From positions 1-64,000 of the forward strand of contig CARUPR010000009.1 of assembly GCA_949077035.1 (NCBI GenBank): a stretch of DNA of 64,000 nucleotides, written 5' to 3'. A program made the translations under genes and the position numbers. Shown in pieces: positions 16,015 through 24,656 of the stretch (its first letter is position 1; every line of letters begins with the position of its first letter). The notes beneath the pieces are model-generated. The model was not told the DNA's origin. It did no database searches and worked only from the letters and a program-made list of their open reading frames with translations. This DNA is from an uncultured Eubacteriales bacterium (lineage in GTDB: Bacteria > Bacillota > Clostridia > Christensenellales > UBA1242).

Positions 16015-17136
16015 ATGAAGATTGCAGTTTTTACAGACAGCTTTTTTCCTGCATATGGCGGAACTGAAAAAGCGGTTTATTATTTGACAAAAAATCTTTT
16101 AAAGCTTGGTCATCAAATAATCTTGTTTGCACCCGATTATCATCGCGAGCAAAGTTTTGATGAGTTTGAAGTGGTCAGAGTGAGAAGTATTAAGCTCACT
16201 CAAAATGATATGGCGGTTTTGGGCGGTGACTTTAAAAAGGTTTTTAAAAGATTGAAGGATTTTGAGCCTGATATAATCTATTATTGCACCGCTTCAGGAA
16301 TGGCGACCATGGCAGTTAAGGCGGCGAGAAAACTGCAAAAGCCTGTGGTTGCAACAGTGCATACCAAATTTAAAGAAGCTTTTTATGATGGTTGTAAAAG
16401 TAGACTTATTACCGCTGTTATGATAAACTCTTTTGCAAAAAAGCTGAACAAAACTGACAGGGTTGTGACAGTTTCAAATGATATGGCTCATCAGCTTGAA
16501 AGCTATGGATGCATTGATCAGCCGCAGGTGATAAAAAATGGTTTTGATAGCAATAAGACCATTGGTAAGAATAATAAGAAAATTGGCGAAGAAATAAATT
16601 TTATGTTTTGCGGTCGTTTAATCAAGGTAAAAAATATTCAGTTTTCTTTGAAAAGTTTAGCTATACTTAAAAAAGAGAAAAAGTTTGATAATTTTAAGTT
16701 TATCTTGGTTGGCGAGGGCAATTATCGGAAGAAGCTTGAAAAGCTTATTAAAAAAGAGGGGCTTGCAGATAATGTAATATTTACAGGTCTTGTAAAAAAT
16801 AGTGATGAGCTTGACAAGCTTTATAGAAATTCATATTTGTTTTTATTCCCTTCCACCTTTGACACCGATGGTTTGGTGGTGTGCGAAGCGGCAGAAGAGG
16901 GGACGCCTTCTTTGACGATTGAAGGGTTTGGCGCAAGTGAAAGAATCACAAACAACGAAAATGGTTTTATTTCAAAGCATGATGAAAGGGCATTTGCAGA
17001 AAGAATTTATCAGATAGTAAATGATAAAACTTTATACAATCATGTGTGTGAAAATATATCTTCTTTAAAGGGTAAAACATGGTTTGAAATTGCAAAAGAT
17101 TATAGCAATTTATTCACGCAACTGTTGCAGAAATAA
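16015..17136 (+). CDS. Glycosyltransferase family 4 (GT-B fold)
   Basis: A 373-residue glycosyltransferase. The N-terminal domain starts with I-A-V-F-T-D-S-F-F-P-A-Y-G-G-T-E, typical of GT4 enzymes acting on lipids such as diacylglycerol or phosphatidylinositol. The C-terminal domain has F-C-G-R-L-I-K-V-K-N, F-I-L-V-G-E-G and an E-A-A-E-E-G-T-P segment in place of the common EAxAxGxP. There is no signal peptide, so it acts at the inner face of the membrane. A good AAGGAAAGG site precedes ATG 16015. It is probably a glycolipid or lipoteichoic acid anchor enzyme, but the substrate cannot be read from the sequence. Confidence 0.85.
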   Translation: MKIAVFTDSFFPAYGGTEKAVYYLTKNLLKLGHQIILFAPDYHREQSFDEFEVVRVRSIKLTQNDMAVLGGDFKKVFKRLKDFEPDIIYYCTASGMATMAVKAARKLQKPVVATVHTKFKEAFYDGCKSRLITAVMINSFAKKLNKTDRVVTVSNDMAHQLESYGCIDQPQVIKNGFDSNKTIGKNNKKIGEEINFMFCGRLIKVKNIQFSLKSLAILKKEKKFDNFKFILVGEGNYRKKLEKLIKKEGLADNVIFTGLVKNSDELDKLYRNSYLFLFPSTFDTDGLVVCEAAEEGTPSLTIEGFGASERITNNENGFISKHDERAFAERIYQIVNDKTLYNHVCENISSLKGKTWFEIAKDYSNLFTQLLQK

Positions 17137-17234
17137 GAAAATTGCGATAATAATAAAAAGGCTTGAGCTGAAGGTAAGTCGAGGGGGAAAAGAATTTAAA
17201 TAGATTTTAAAAATTAATAAAAAATCAAAAAATT

Positions 17235-17261
17235 ATTCGCGGAATTCTTCCGTGAATTTTT
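17235..17261 (+). terminator. Intrinsic terminator after the glycosyltransferase gene
   Basis: A 10-bp stem with a 3-nt TTC loop and one G.T pair is followed by a T run. It overlaps the upstream edge of the sepF promoter. Confidence 0.7.
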
Positions 17262-17263
17262 AT

Positions 17264-17292
17264 TTGACTTTTTCAAGCGTTTTCATTATACT
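17264..17292 (+). promoter_or_regulatory. Promoter of sepF-lspA-rluD
   Basis: TTGACT at 17264-17269, a 17-bp spacer and TATACT at 17287-17292. The predicted start is near 17299, giving a leader of about 28 nt with a GAGG ribosome binding site before ATG 17327. The hrcA promoter uses exactly the same pair of hexamers. Confidence 0.75.
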
Positions 17293-17326
17293 AAATTTTG
17301 AAATTTATTGTATTTAGAGGTATGAC

Positions 17327-17695
17327 ATGGGGTTTATGGGTGGAGTTTTTAAAGTTTTGGGTTTTGAAGGTGAAAGCAAACCAAAAACTTCTAAAAAAAC
17401 TAAGAGTATTACTAAGGCAAGTTATAGCCTGAAAAAAAATAATTCAAGACCTGAACAGATTGATGGCATTTCTGTTTATTATCCTGAAAAGAAGGAACAG
17501 TGCAAAGAATTTGTTGTATTTGCCAAAGAAGGAAAGGCAATAATCATTTCAACAGAATATTGTCCTAATGAAGATTGTCAAGGAGTTATTGATTTTTTAA
17601 ATGGCTTTGTGGTGGGTGCAAATGCACGATTGATTGTTTTGACAGAAAACAAGTTGTTTTTGATTTTGCCAGAGGGGATGGAAGTTGAAGAATAA
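17327..17695 (+). CDS. sepF: Cell division protein SepF
   Basis: A 122-residue protein, slightly short for the family. SepF anchors and bundles FtsZ at the division septum. The N-terminal amphipathic stretch (G-F-M-G-G-V-F-K-V-L-G-F) fits the membrane-targeting helix. A basic linker follows, then the globular SepF domain from about residue 48, with V-D-F-L-N-G type packing seen as V-I-D-F-L-N-G-F-V-V-G-A and the final I-L-P-E-G-M-E-V. It overlaps the start of lspA by 11 nt, so the genes are translationally coupled. In Bacillus sepF also lies near lspA and ylyB, the rluD-type gene. Confidence 0.88.
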   Translation: MGFMGGVFKVLGFEGESKPKTSKKTKSITKASYSLKKNNSRPEQIDGISVYYPEKKEQCKEFVVFAKEGKAIIISTEYCPNEDCQGVIDFLNGFVVGANARLIVLTENKLFLILPEGMEVEE

Positions 17696-18476
17696 AAAAA
17701 ATATACCAATTTTTAAAGAAAAAAGATTTTTGTCTGCCTTTGTTGTAGGCATGGTTTTTGTGTTGGCAATTTTGGTTGACCAACTTACAAAAGGATTAAT
17801 CATACCTGCATTTATTCCAAAAGTTGGCGACAGCATGAAAGTCTTGCCAAATATAATCAATTTTATCTATGTAAAAAATTTTGGCGCTGCTTGGGGTATT
17901 TTTAAAAACAACACAATATTTTTGATTATTGTGACAATTTTAGGTATTGCTCTTATTGCAACCTTTTATGTTGTGCGAATGGTCAAAATGGGAAATCGTG
18001 TTTCAATTTTATTTGCGGTTTCGACTGGTATGATGCTTGGCGGAGCGGTTGGAAATTTGGCGGATAGGTTGATATTTGGCTATGTCAGAGATTTTATCAA
18101 TTTTGAATTTTTCAATTTTCCTGTCTTCAATTTTGCTGATACCTTTCTGACTATCGGAATTATTCTTCTTATCATTTATATTCTTTTCTTTTACAACAAA
18201 GAAATGAAAGAAATGGAGGTTGAAGGGCAAAATAACACCAAAAAAAATGGGGCAGAAATAAGCGAGCCAGTTGAGTTTGAAAACAAGATTCAAGATGAAA
18301 ACAAAGAAAATAAAGAAACAGAAGAAAACAAAGAAAATAAAGAAACAGAAGAAAACAAAGAAAATAAAGAAAAAGAAAAAAAGAGGGATAAAGACAGAAA
18401 AAGAATAAATTTAAATGACACAATCTGTCTTGTTGATACCGATGACGAAACTGACCAAGGAGAACAAAATGGTTAG
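17685..18476 (+). CDS. lspA: Signal peptidase II with a long repetitive charged tail
   Basis: Lipoprotein signal peptidase, an aspartic protease of the membrane. The core (residues about 1-170) has four membrane helices, V-D-Q-L-T-K-G in the first, and both catalytic Asp regions: N-L-A-D-R-L and F-A-D-T-F. The protein is 263 residues, about 100 longer than usual. The extra C-terminal tail contains three tandem 9-residue units E-N-K-E-N-K-E-T-E (DNA 18297-18377), then a Lys/Arg-rich stretch. Translation probably starts at TTG 17685, with GAGGGG 7 nt upstream; the first ATG would delete most of helix one. The lipoprotein at 59864 is a plausible substrate. Confidence 0.93.
   Translation: MKNKKNIPIFKEKRFLSAFVVGMVFVLAILVDQLTKGLIIPAFIPKVGDSMKVLPNIINFIYVKNFGAAWGIFKNNTIFLIIVTILGIALIATFYVVRMVKMGNRVSILFAVSTGMMLGGAVGNLADRLIFGYVRDFINFEFFNFPVFNFADTFLTIGIILLIIYILFFYNKEMKEMEVEGQNNTKKNGAEISEPVEFENKIQDENKENKETEENKENKETEENKENKEKEKKRDKDRKRINLNDTICLVDTDDETDQGEQNG
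18297..18377 (+). repeat. Three 27-bp in-frame tandem repeats in lspA
   Basis: Each 27-bp unit encodes E-N-K-E-N-K-E-T/K-E. The units are nearly identical at DNA level, which suggests recent slippage and possible copy-number variation between strains without frame loss. Confidence 0.85.
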
Positions 18477-19374
18477 TGGTGTTTTTAAGGTTGACATGTC
18501 GGGTGAAAGGCTTGATAAATATCTTCAAAATAGGTTTAAAAATCTTAGCAGGTCAAGAATTAAAGAGCTTATTGACAATGGTCAAATTATGGTAAACGGG
18601 AAGACTGTCAAAGCGGGGGCGATTGTTCAGGAAGGGCAGGAAATAAGCTATCAATTTGAAGAAAATAAACCATTGGAAGTGGAAAGTGAAGATGTCGATT
18701 TTGAGATTGTTTATGAAGATAGTGACTTGCTTGTGATAAATAAACCGCAAGGGCTTGTTGTCCATCCTTGTTCTTCAACTAAAAATGGGACGCTTGTAAA
18801 TGGGCTTTTGTTTAAAGTGAAAGATTTGAGCGGTATTAATGGCGTGCTTAGACCGGGCATTGTTCATAGGCTTGATAAAAACACTTCTGGGCTTATGATT
18901 GTTGCTAAAAATGACAATGCGCATACTTTTTTGGCAAAACAGATTGCTGAAAAAGAGCAGTTTAAGAGAAAATATATCGCACTTTGTGAAGGGCATTTTA
19001 AAAATAGTGAAGGCAGAATTGAAAGTTTTATTGCTCGTGACAAAAAAGATAGAAAAAAAATGGCGGTCAGTGACAGCGGAAAGTTTGCAGTGACAAATTA
19101 TAAGGTTTTGAAGACCTATCAAAAGTATGATTTGGTTGAGTTTTCGCTAGAAACGGGAAGGACACATCAAATAAGGGTGCATTGCAAGATGCTTAATCAT
19201 CCGATAGTTGGTGATGACGTTTATGGACATCAGATAAAGTCGCTTAAAGGTCAACTTCTTCATTCGTATAGTTTAAGTTTTATTCATCCAAGCACAGGAA
19301 AGGTTATGCAATTTGAGGCAGGATTGCCTCCTCATTTTGAAGAGTTTTTAAAAATTCATTGCAAAAATCTGTGA
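18469..19374 (+). CDS. RluA/RluD family pseudouridine synthase
   Basis: A 301-residue large-subunit rRNA or tRNA pseudouridine synthase. An S4 domain (about 8-60) precedes the catalytic domain, which has the signature H-R-L-D-K-N-T-S-G-L containing the catalytic Asp, and G-R-T-H-Q-I-R-V-H. The start is set at 18469, where AAGGAG stands 7 nt before ATG; the longer frame from 18415 would lie wholly inside lspA. It overlaps the lspA stop by 8 nt, so translation is coupled. This is the YlyB position in Bacillus, next to lspA. The target uridine cannot be assigned. Confidence 0.92.
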   Translation: MVSGVFKVDMSGERLDKYLQNRFKNLSRSRIKELIDNGQIMVNGKTVKAGAIVQEGQEISYQFEENKPLEVESEDVDFEIVYEDSDLLVINKPQGLVVHPCSSTKNGTLVNGLLFKVKDLSGINGVLRPGIVHRLDKNTSGLMIVAKNDNAHTFLAKQIAEKEQFKRKYIALCEGHFKNSEGRIESFIARDKKDRKKMAVSDSGKFAVTNYKVLKTYQKYDLVEFSLETGRTHQIRVHCKMLNHPIVGDDVYGHQIKSLKGQLLHSYSLSFIHPSTGKVMQFEAGLPPHFEEFLKIHCKNL

Positions 19375-19403
19375 AGCCTATAGCTTGATTATATTTTTTA
19401 TGA

Positions 19404-19434
19404 AAAAAAAGCCAATATCAAATTGGCTTTTTTT
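19404..19434. terminator. Bidirectional terminator between the pseudouridine synthase and PH-like genes
   Basis: A stem GCCAAT (19411-19416) / ATTGGC (19422-19427), extended by A and T runs on either side. The two flanking genes converge on it. Confidence 0.8.
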
Positions 19435-19450
19435 ATTTTTGAAACAAATA

Positions 19451-19831
19451 TTAACTGATAGATTGAAATTCTGTGATTCCAATATGTCTTTTCTTTCTTT
19501 CAATTTCAATTAAACTTGAAATTAAATCTCTTACTTTATAAGGGTTTGCGATATGTCTAAGGTGGAAAGTAGGAGCATTGGCATCATTACTGTCAATAGC
19601 AACAGTGCCTGTCTTGAAAATTTTGTCACCCAAAGAAACTGTTAAGGTAACATCAAAGCATCTGTAAACATTGATTTCGTCAATAATTGCAGATAAGAAT
19701 CCTTTATGTCTAAAGAATTTTACCCATTCGCCTTCCTTCTTTACTATGTAATATCTATAAAATGAAATTGGCAAACCAAAATGTCTTTTTCTATCATGCC
19801 AGATTACTTCGCAATCTTTATCAAATCTCAT
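19451..19831 (-). CDS. PH domain-like (bPH2/YdbS-type) protein
   Basis: A 126-residue protein starting at ATG 19831 behind AGGAGGAAAT. The pattern P-I-S-F-Y-R-Y-Y-I-V-K-K-E-G, then I-N-V-Y-R-C-F-D-V-T-L-T-V-S-L-G-D-K-I-F and G-T-V-A-I-D-S, resembles bacterial PH-like domains of the YdbS/YdbT type: an I-x-x-x-R-x-x-D-V core strand followed by T-V/T-I-x-S-x-D. Members usually carry membrane helices, but none is present here, so it would be cytoplasmic. The function is unknown. It is a single-gene unit. Confidence 0.6.
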   Translation of the reverse strand: MRFDKDCEVIWHDRKRHFGLPISFYRYYIVKKEGEWVKFFRHKGFLSAIIDEINVYRCFDVTLTVSLGDKIFKTGTVAIDSNDANAPTFHLRHIANPYKVRDLISSLIEIERKKRHIGITEFQSIS

Positions 19832-20136
19832 ATTTCCTCCTAAATATTTTATTAAATTAAATTAAAAATATTACTAATAATATATTAGCAAGATTTTGAT
19901 TAAATGTAAAGAGTTTTTTTAAAAAACTTAAAAATTTTTTTATTATTTAAATTGCTGATTTTTAAAGCGATTTATTTTAAGAGAAGATACATTTTTTAAA
20001 GCGATTTATTTTAAGAAAAAATATATTTTGTGAGGATGAAATTTGATAAATATTAAATTTTTTTAAATTTTTTGTCTTTATTTGTCTTTGATAAATATTT
20101 ATATTTTATTAATCCATTCTAATTGTGGAGGTTGAA

Positions 20137-21042
20137 ATGAAAACAAAAAAAGTATTTTTATCTTTTGCCATTATTTTTATGGTAGCACTTCTATTGATTG
20201 GTGGAATTAATGGAGGAATTAAAAGAAAGCCTATTGAGGTCCGAGAGATGGCAAATGCCCAAGTTATTGAATATGAAGAGGGTGATGACTTAGATGGTGT
20301 CAATAAGGATGATGATTTAGAAAGTATCATTAAAGACGAAAAATTCAGTTATGGCGGCCAAACTGAGAACAATGAAAGCAGTGATGTAAAGAATATTGAA
20401 AACCAAATTTCAAGAAATTCTTTGCAAAAGGTTTCTGCAGAAAGTGTGCCAGAAGATATCACAATCTGCATTTTTGGCAATGCAAAATTAAGTTTGTCAC
20501 CAGATAGAGCAAAAATTTCTGCTTGTATTCAATTTTTAGATACCGAACTTGACAAAGCAAAGGAAAACAATTTTCAAGCTTTTGAAAAATTGATTGAAGC
20601 ACTTAAAGAAATTGGAATTGAAGAAAGTGCAATCACATTGACACATTTTAATTGTCATCCAAACTACAACTATGATTGCGGCAGAAAAATTGTTGGTTAT
20701 TACAGCACAACATCTTTCACAGTCAAAGTTGAAGCGCTTGACAAGATTAAAGATTGTGTAAGTGTGATGACTGCAAATGGCGTGACAGAAATAAATGATA
20801 TCGTTTATGAGGTTTCAAATCTTGATGAAGAATATTCAAACGCATTACAAAAGGCTGTTGAAAATTCTAGAGAAAAGGCAAGCAAGCTTTTAAATCGTGA
20901 CGATTTGAGAATTGTAAGCGTAAAAGAAGAGCACGTATATTCTTGCAATACTCTTTATAGAGCCTATGCTGGCGATATGTCTGCCTCTGATTTGGTGGGC
21001 AAAATTGAAGTTGAAGCAAGAGTTCTTGTCGAATTTAACTAA
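20137..21042 (+). CDS. Membrane-anchored SIMPL (DUF541) domain protein
   Basis: A 301-residue protein starting at ATG 20137, with GGAGG at 20127-20131. Residues 5-25 form a signal anchor. A charged, acidic linker follows to about residue 105, then a SIMPL domain with the recognisable I-x-x-F-G-N-A-K-L-S-L-S-P-D-R-A-K-I-S start and the G-Y-Y-S-T-T-S-F-T-V-K-V strand. The SIMPL family includes periplasmic or extracellular proteins linked to stress and IRAK signalling; its biochemical role is poorly defined. The protein would face the outside of the cell. It is followed by three successive hairpins. Confidence 0.8.
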   Translation: MKTKKVFLSFAIIFMVALLLIGGINGGIKRKPIEVREMANAQVIEYEEGDDLDGVNKDDDLESIIKDEKFSYGGQTENNESSDVKNIENQISRNSLQKVSAESVPEDITICIFGNAKLSLSPDRAKISACIQFLDTELDKAKENNFQAFEKLIEALKEIGIEESAITLTHFNCHPNYNYDCGRKIVGYYSTTSFTVKVEALDKIKDCVSVMTANGVTEINDIVYEVSNLDEEYSNALQKAVENSREKASKLLNRDDLRIVSVKEEHVYSCNTLYRAYAGDMSASDLVGKIEVEARVLVEFN

Positions 21043-21128
21043 TTATTAGTTTGATTTTAAAACACATCTTATTTAATAAGTGGTTTGATTTTATAAACTT
21101 ATTTGCTTTTATAAAGATATAATTAGAA

Positions 21129-21157
21129 AAAATCCACCGGCTTAGCCGGTGGATTTT
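21129..21157. terminator. Strong intrinsic terminator after the SIMPL gene
   Basis: A 13-bp perfect stem with a TTA loop (AAAATCCACCGGC with its complement) followed by T. It is the first of three consecutive hairpins. Confidence 0.8.
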
Positions 21158-21160
21158 CAT

Positions 21161-21251
21161 TGTTACAGAAAACAACCGATTTAACCCGTGGTTTTCTATA
21201 ACAAAAATAAAACACCCAACCAAGTCGAAGTTGACTAATGTTAAGTGTTTT
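21161..21251. other. Two further hairpins between convergent genes
   Basis: One stem pairs 21161-21173 with 21191-21203, 12 pairs around one mismatch, giving a long imperfect hairpin. A second pairs AAAACAC at 21209-21215 with GTGTTTT at 21245-21251 and can hold a smaller inner stem. The last may terminate the minus-strand gene at 21302. A structured non-coding RNA cannot be excluded. Confidence 0.5.
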
Positions 21252-21301
21252 AGCCGAATTTTAAGTTTGAAAAGTTGCAGACTTTGTTTTAGCAAAAGTT
21301 A

Positions 21302-22090
21302 TTATACTCTTTCAATATCAACGCTGTCTTTAAATTGTTGAATAAGGGCAAGTTGATTTTTTTGTAACACCATTTTCGCTTCATTATAAATAAACCTATA
21401 AGCAGTGGCAATAGTTCCATTTGGTTCTGCATAATTATAATATCTAGCGTCACTGTCATATTCACCTTTATTTTTAAGCGCCTCATTTATAACATCGTTG
21501 ACTTCTTTTGAATCAAGATTTTTTAATATAACATTTACTACATTATCCACTTCTATTTTTTTAATTTCTTTTAAAAGATTATCTCTTTGCTTTCTCAACT
21601 CATTAAAATCAATCTGCTCTTTTGAAATATATTCATCATACTTTTCTTTATTTTCTAAAATTTCTTCATCTTTTTCAATCTGTTCCTCAAAATCACGATT
21701 ATCTAATGATTTCTGATAAATTAATTTCTCTAAAGTTTTGATTTTATCTTCTTTTTCTTTAGTAGTAGATTTGAAAAATGTCTTTTTAGCTTTCAATTCA
21801 TTAATTGTATTTTGAGTTTCTTCAATAAATTTTTTATTATACTCTATTGATTGATAAGATGATTCAATTTCATTTTCAATTTTTTTAAAATCAGATTCAT
21901 CACGATAATAAAACTCAATTCCACCAGACATAAAGATGTCTGCTTCAATTAAATAGGCTTTATCATAAAAACCATCATGTTCTCTTAGTTTTTCATTAGC
22001 AGGCGCAAATTTATCTTTCAAATTTTGATATTCGCTATTATCTTTTAAATACTCCTTTAATTTCTCATCTAAAAAATATCTAAATAACAT
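21302..22090 (-). CDS. Hypothetical coiled-coil protein
   Basis: A 262-residue protein without membrane segments, and I do not recognise a family. It starts at ATG 22090 behind GGAGG; a longer in-frame start at 22138 has no such site. The N-terminus M-L-F-R-Y-F-L-D-E-K-L-K-E-Y is followed, from about residue 65 to 190, by a highly charged Glu/Lys/Leu heptad-like stretch consistent with a long coiled coil. The C-terminal 60 residues look globular, with A-Y-R-F-I-Y-N-E-A. The neighbour at 22260-23393 is on the same strand but is separated by a terminator. Confidence 0.6.
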   Translation of the reverse strand: MLFRYFLDEKLKEYLKDNSEYQNLKDKFAPANEKLREHDGFYDKAYLIEADIFMSGGIEFYYRDESDFKKIENEIESSYQSIEYNKKFIEETQNTINELKAKKTFFKSTTKEKEDKIKTLEKLIYQKSLDNRDFEEQIEKDEEILENKEKYDEYISKEQIDFNELRKQRDNLLKEIKKIEVDNVVNVILKNLDSKEVNDVINEALKNKGEYDSDARYYNYAEPNGTIATAYRFIYNEAKMVLQKNQLALIQQFKDSVDIERV

Positions 22091-22215
22091 ATTTCCTCCC
22101 ATTTTTTTTATAATATCGCATTTTATATAAAAATGCAATAGAATAATAAAGTTTTAATATAATATCAAATTGCAACCTTATATAATTTTGAACTATCCGA
22201 TGGTTTTATATTACA

Positions 22216-22248
22216 AAAAAAAGATAGAAAATAAATCTATCTTTTTTT
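22216..22248 (-). terminator. Intrinsic terminator after the DUF6273-like gene
   Basis: A 12-bp stem pairs 22217-22228 with 22236-22247, with A and T runs, just downstream of the minus-strand stop at 22260. Confidence 0.7.
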
Positions 22249-22259
22249 GTTTTGAATAA

Positions 22260-23393
22260 TTAAATTTCAATATCAATTTCTTCGTCATTATTATTTTTTG
22301 AATTTTCATTTTCTGAATTATCCTTTGACAAATCAATTGTTTTTGTGATTTCTTTTTCAAAAACTTCATGAAGAAATCCCATTCCTTCAAAATTGCCGCC
22401 ACCTAATAATTCAAAATCTGGGTTGTCGCCTTCACGCTCGATATTCATATTTATGCTGTTTAACATACCGCGAAGTGTGCAGTTTTGCCATAAATTCTTT
22501 GTTTCGTCAAAGTCTTCCATTGTAAGAAATGGTATGCCGCCAACTATAACAAATTCACTTTCAATCATAAGGAAATCATCTTTGCCATTTCCTTTTGGAT
22601 TGATTGAAGTAGGCAGTTTATCCCAGTTTTTGATAACCCATCTTATTGGCTCTACCTTATACCAAGAATAGGTGCCAGTTTTTCCAATCTTAGGACCAGA
22701 ATAATAATCATAACCATAATAAGTTTCATCAAAGCCAAAACTTTGGCTATTCTTTATTTGACCATATACATATAGCTGCCCATCAATTGAATACTCTTGC
22801 CATTTTTGATATGTTTTAGTTTTATTATCATATCTTCCTGTATATGAGTTGTCAGTCTTTATTGCACCCAATTCTTCAGGAGTTTTGCCTTGAAACTCAT
22901 TTTTATATGAGAAAGGATACTCTGCAAATTCAATTATTGCTTGGTCAAAAGGTTCTCTTCCATAATCACTAGGCCAATCCCAGTGACGGAAAGGATATGC
23001 TTTTTCAACTTTTATTTTAAAGTGGTTGCAAGCATCAAGAGAAAGTTTTGTATAAGGAGCAGCACCTTCTCTTGCTTGATTGATAGAATATGCTTCAAAA
23101 TCGCGGTCGTGTATTAATTTATGATATTTTTTTAAGGTTGAGCGGGTCAAGCGAGCACATCCATTATTAGATTCTTTTTCCACTCCGTTTGCAAAAGCGA
23201 AATCAGACAAATGTTTGCATTTTATTCTTTTTGTTTCTGCTTCATCAACAAAGATATAGTCTGTTGTTTTGAGATGGGGTGCAGGGTCCTTGCTTTTTGG
23301 CAAACCTAAGTATCTATAATCCAAATCTCCTGCATCGAAGTTGTCAATTGTTGTTGGTAGGATGAAATCTTTATATAATTTTTTATTAGTCAT
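22260..23393 (-). CDS. Hypothetical protein with a DUF6273-like domain
   Basis: A 377-residue soluble protein starting at ATG 23393 with AGGAG about 9 nt upstream. The middle and C-terminal part carries W-Y-K-V-E-P-I-R-W-V-I, then about 40 residues later L-W-Q-N-C-T-L-R-G-M-L-N. That spacing is what I associate with DUF6273, a domain common in uncultured Firmicutes and often found in surface or repeat proteins. The N-terminal 130 residues are not recognised. The C-terminal 25 residues are a low-complexity Asn/Asp/Glu tail. No signal peptide is present. The function is unknown. Confidence 0.6.
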   Translation of the reverse strand: MTNKKLYKDFILPTTIDNFDAGDLDYRYLGLPKSKDPAPHLKTTDYIFVDEAETKRIKCKHLSDFAFANGVEKESNNGCARLTRSTLKKYHKLIHDRDFEAYSINQAREGAAPYTKLSLDACNHFKIKVEKAYPFRHWDWPSDYGREPFDQAIIEFAEYPFSYKNEFQGKTPEELGAIKTDNSYTGRYDNKTKTYQKWQEYSIDGQLYVYGQIKNSQSFGFDETYYGYDYYSGPKIGKTGTYSWYKVEPIRWVIKNWDKLPTSINPKGNGKDDFLMIESEFVIVGGIPFLTMEDFDETKNLWQNCTLRGMLNSINMNIEREGDNPDFELLGGGNFEGMGFLHEVFEKEITKTIDLSKDNSENENSKNNNDEEIDIEI

Positions 23394-23695
23394 AGCTTTT
23401 ACTCCTATTTCTATAATTTATTATAATGTAAAAATCATAAAAAATCAATATCTAAATTTGATTTAATAAAATAATAGCAAGATATGATGGAGGAATTTTA
23501 TTAAAAAGTCATATTATCATATTTGAAAATGTATATTTAATTTAGGACAACCTTTGCTGCGGTAATATTGTTTTATTGAATATTGTTTGATATTTAAGTT
23601 GTGTTGCGGTCATTGGGTGTTTATGTAAGGCTTGAAAATTGTTTGGTTGAAAGCTTTGTTAAAAAGCTATTATTTAAATTAAAAGGGGAGGTAAA
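23394..23695. other. Intergenic region before uppP
   Basis: About 300 bp of AT-rich sequence between divergent genes. Apart from a weak AGCTTT/AAAGCT hairpin near 23660 I see no recognisable element, and no clear promoter hexamer pair. Confidence 0.4.
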
Positions 23696-24454
23696 ATGTC
23701 AATAGCGGTTTTAGTCTTATTGGGGCTTGTGCAAGGACTTTGTGAATTTTTGCCTATTTCTTCAAGTGGTCATTTGGTGCTCCTTTCAAAAATATTTGGC
23801 GTTGAGGATAGTTTGTTTGTAAGCATTATACTTCATGTTGCAACCCTTCTTTCTGTTGTTATTGTCTTGCGTAAGGAAATTTTTTATTGCATCCGCCACC
23901 CATTATCAGAACTGTCAATGAAGATTGTTGTTTCAACCATCTTTACCTGCGTGATTGCAATCGTTCTTATGCCTTTTATCACCGCCTCTTTTGAAGGTAT
24001 GATGTTGCCTGTTGCCTTCTTTGCCAGTGCTGTCTTATTGTTTTTGTCGCAAAGATTATCAAGCAGGCAGGACAAGATTAATTTAAAGAGGGCGGGAATA
24101 ATCGGCATTGCACAGGGACTTGCCGTCTTTCCTGGTTTGTCGCGTTCTGGAACAACCATTGCAACAGGGTTGATGGCTGGCGCAAACAGAGAAGAATGTG
24201 CAAAGTTTTCTTTTTTGATAAGTTTGCCGATAATACTGGGGTCACTTATCCTTGAAATTATTAAAATTTCCACCCATGCCGAAGTGATATCTGTAAACTG
24301 GGTGGGTTTGGCTCTTGCATTTGTTATCGCTTTTGTTGTTGGAGTCGCAACAATCAAATTTATGATTAATCTGACAGCAAAACTCAACTTTAAATACTTT
24401 ACTTTTTATTTAATTTTGATTGCAATAATTTCTGCAATTGTGTTATGGTATTAA
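23696..24454 (+). CDS. uppP: Undecaprenyl-diphosphatase (UppP/BacA)
   Basis: A 252-residue integral membrane phosphatase that recycles undecaprenyl pyrophosphate for cell wall synthesis and confers bacitracin tolerance. The family signatures are G-L-V-Q-G-L-C-E-F-L-P-I-S-S-S-G-H-L near the N-terminus, containing the catalytic Glu, and P-G-L-S-R-S-G-T-T near residue 143. About seven membrane helices are seen. ATG 23696 follows AGGGGAGG. It stands alone. Confidence 0.95.
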   Translation: MSIAVLVLLGLVQGLCEFLPISSSGHLVLLSKIFGVEDSLFVSIILHVATLLSVVIVLRKEIFYCIRHPLSELSMKIVVSTIFTCVIAIVLMPFITASFEGMMLPVAFFASAVLLFLSQRLSSRQDKINLKRAGIIGIAQGLAVFPGLSRSGTTIATGLMAGANREECAKFSFLISLPIILGSLILEIIKISTHAEVISVNWVGLALAFVIAFVVGVATIKFMINLTAKLNFKYFTFYLILIAIISAIVLWY

Positions 24455-24500
24455 TATGAAAAAAAGAAATAAAATAAGATATATAAGTAGGCTGTCATAA

Positions 24501-24615
24501 TAAGCTTTGAATATATCCGCATAAGTTTTGAATATATCCGCTTTAAAAAAGAATAATGTTAAATTTGATTTAAATTTGATTTAAATTTGATTTAAATTTG
24601 ATTTAATTTTGATTA
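24501..24615 (+). repeat. Two small tandem repeat blocks upstream of the Ca-ATPase gene
   Basis: A unit of about 20 nt with the core TTTGAATATATCCGC occurs twice at 24501-24542. It is followed by five copies of an 11-bp TTAAATTTGAT unit at 24559-24613. The 11-bp period is close to one helical turn, so the block would present A/T tracts on one face and could be bent DNA or a binding array. Confidence 0.7.
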
Positions 24616-24656
24616 AGCTTAAGAGAAACTAAAATAATATATTAAAAGGAAATATC

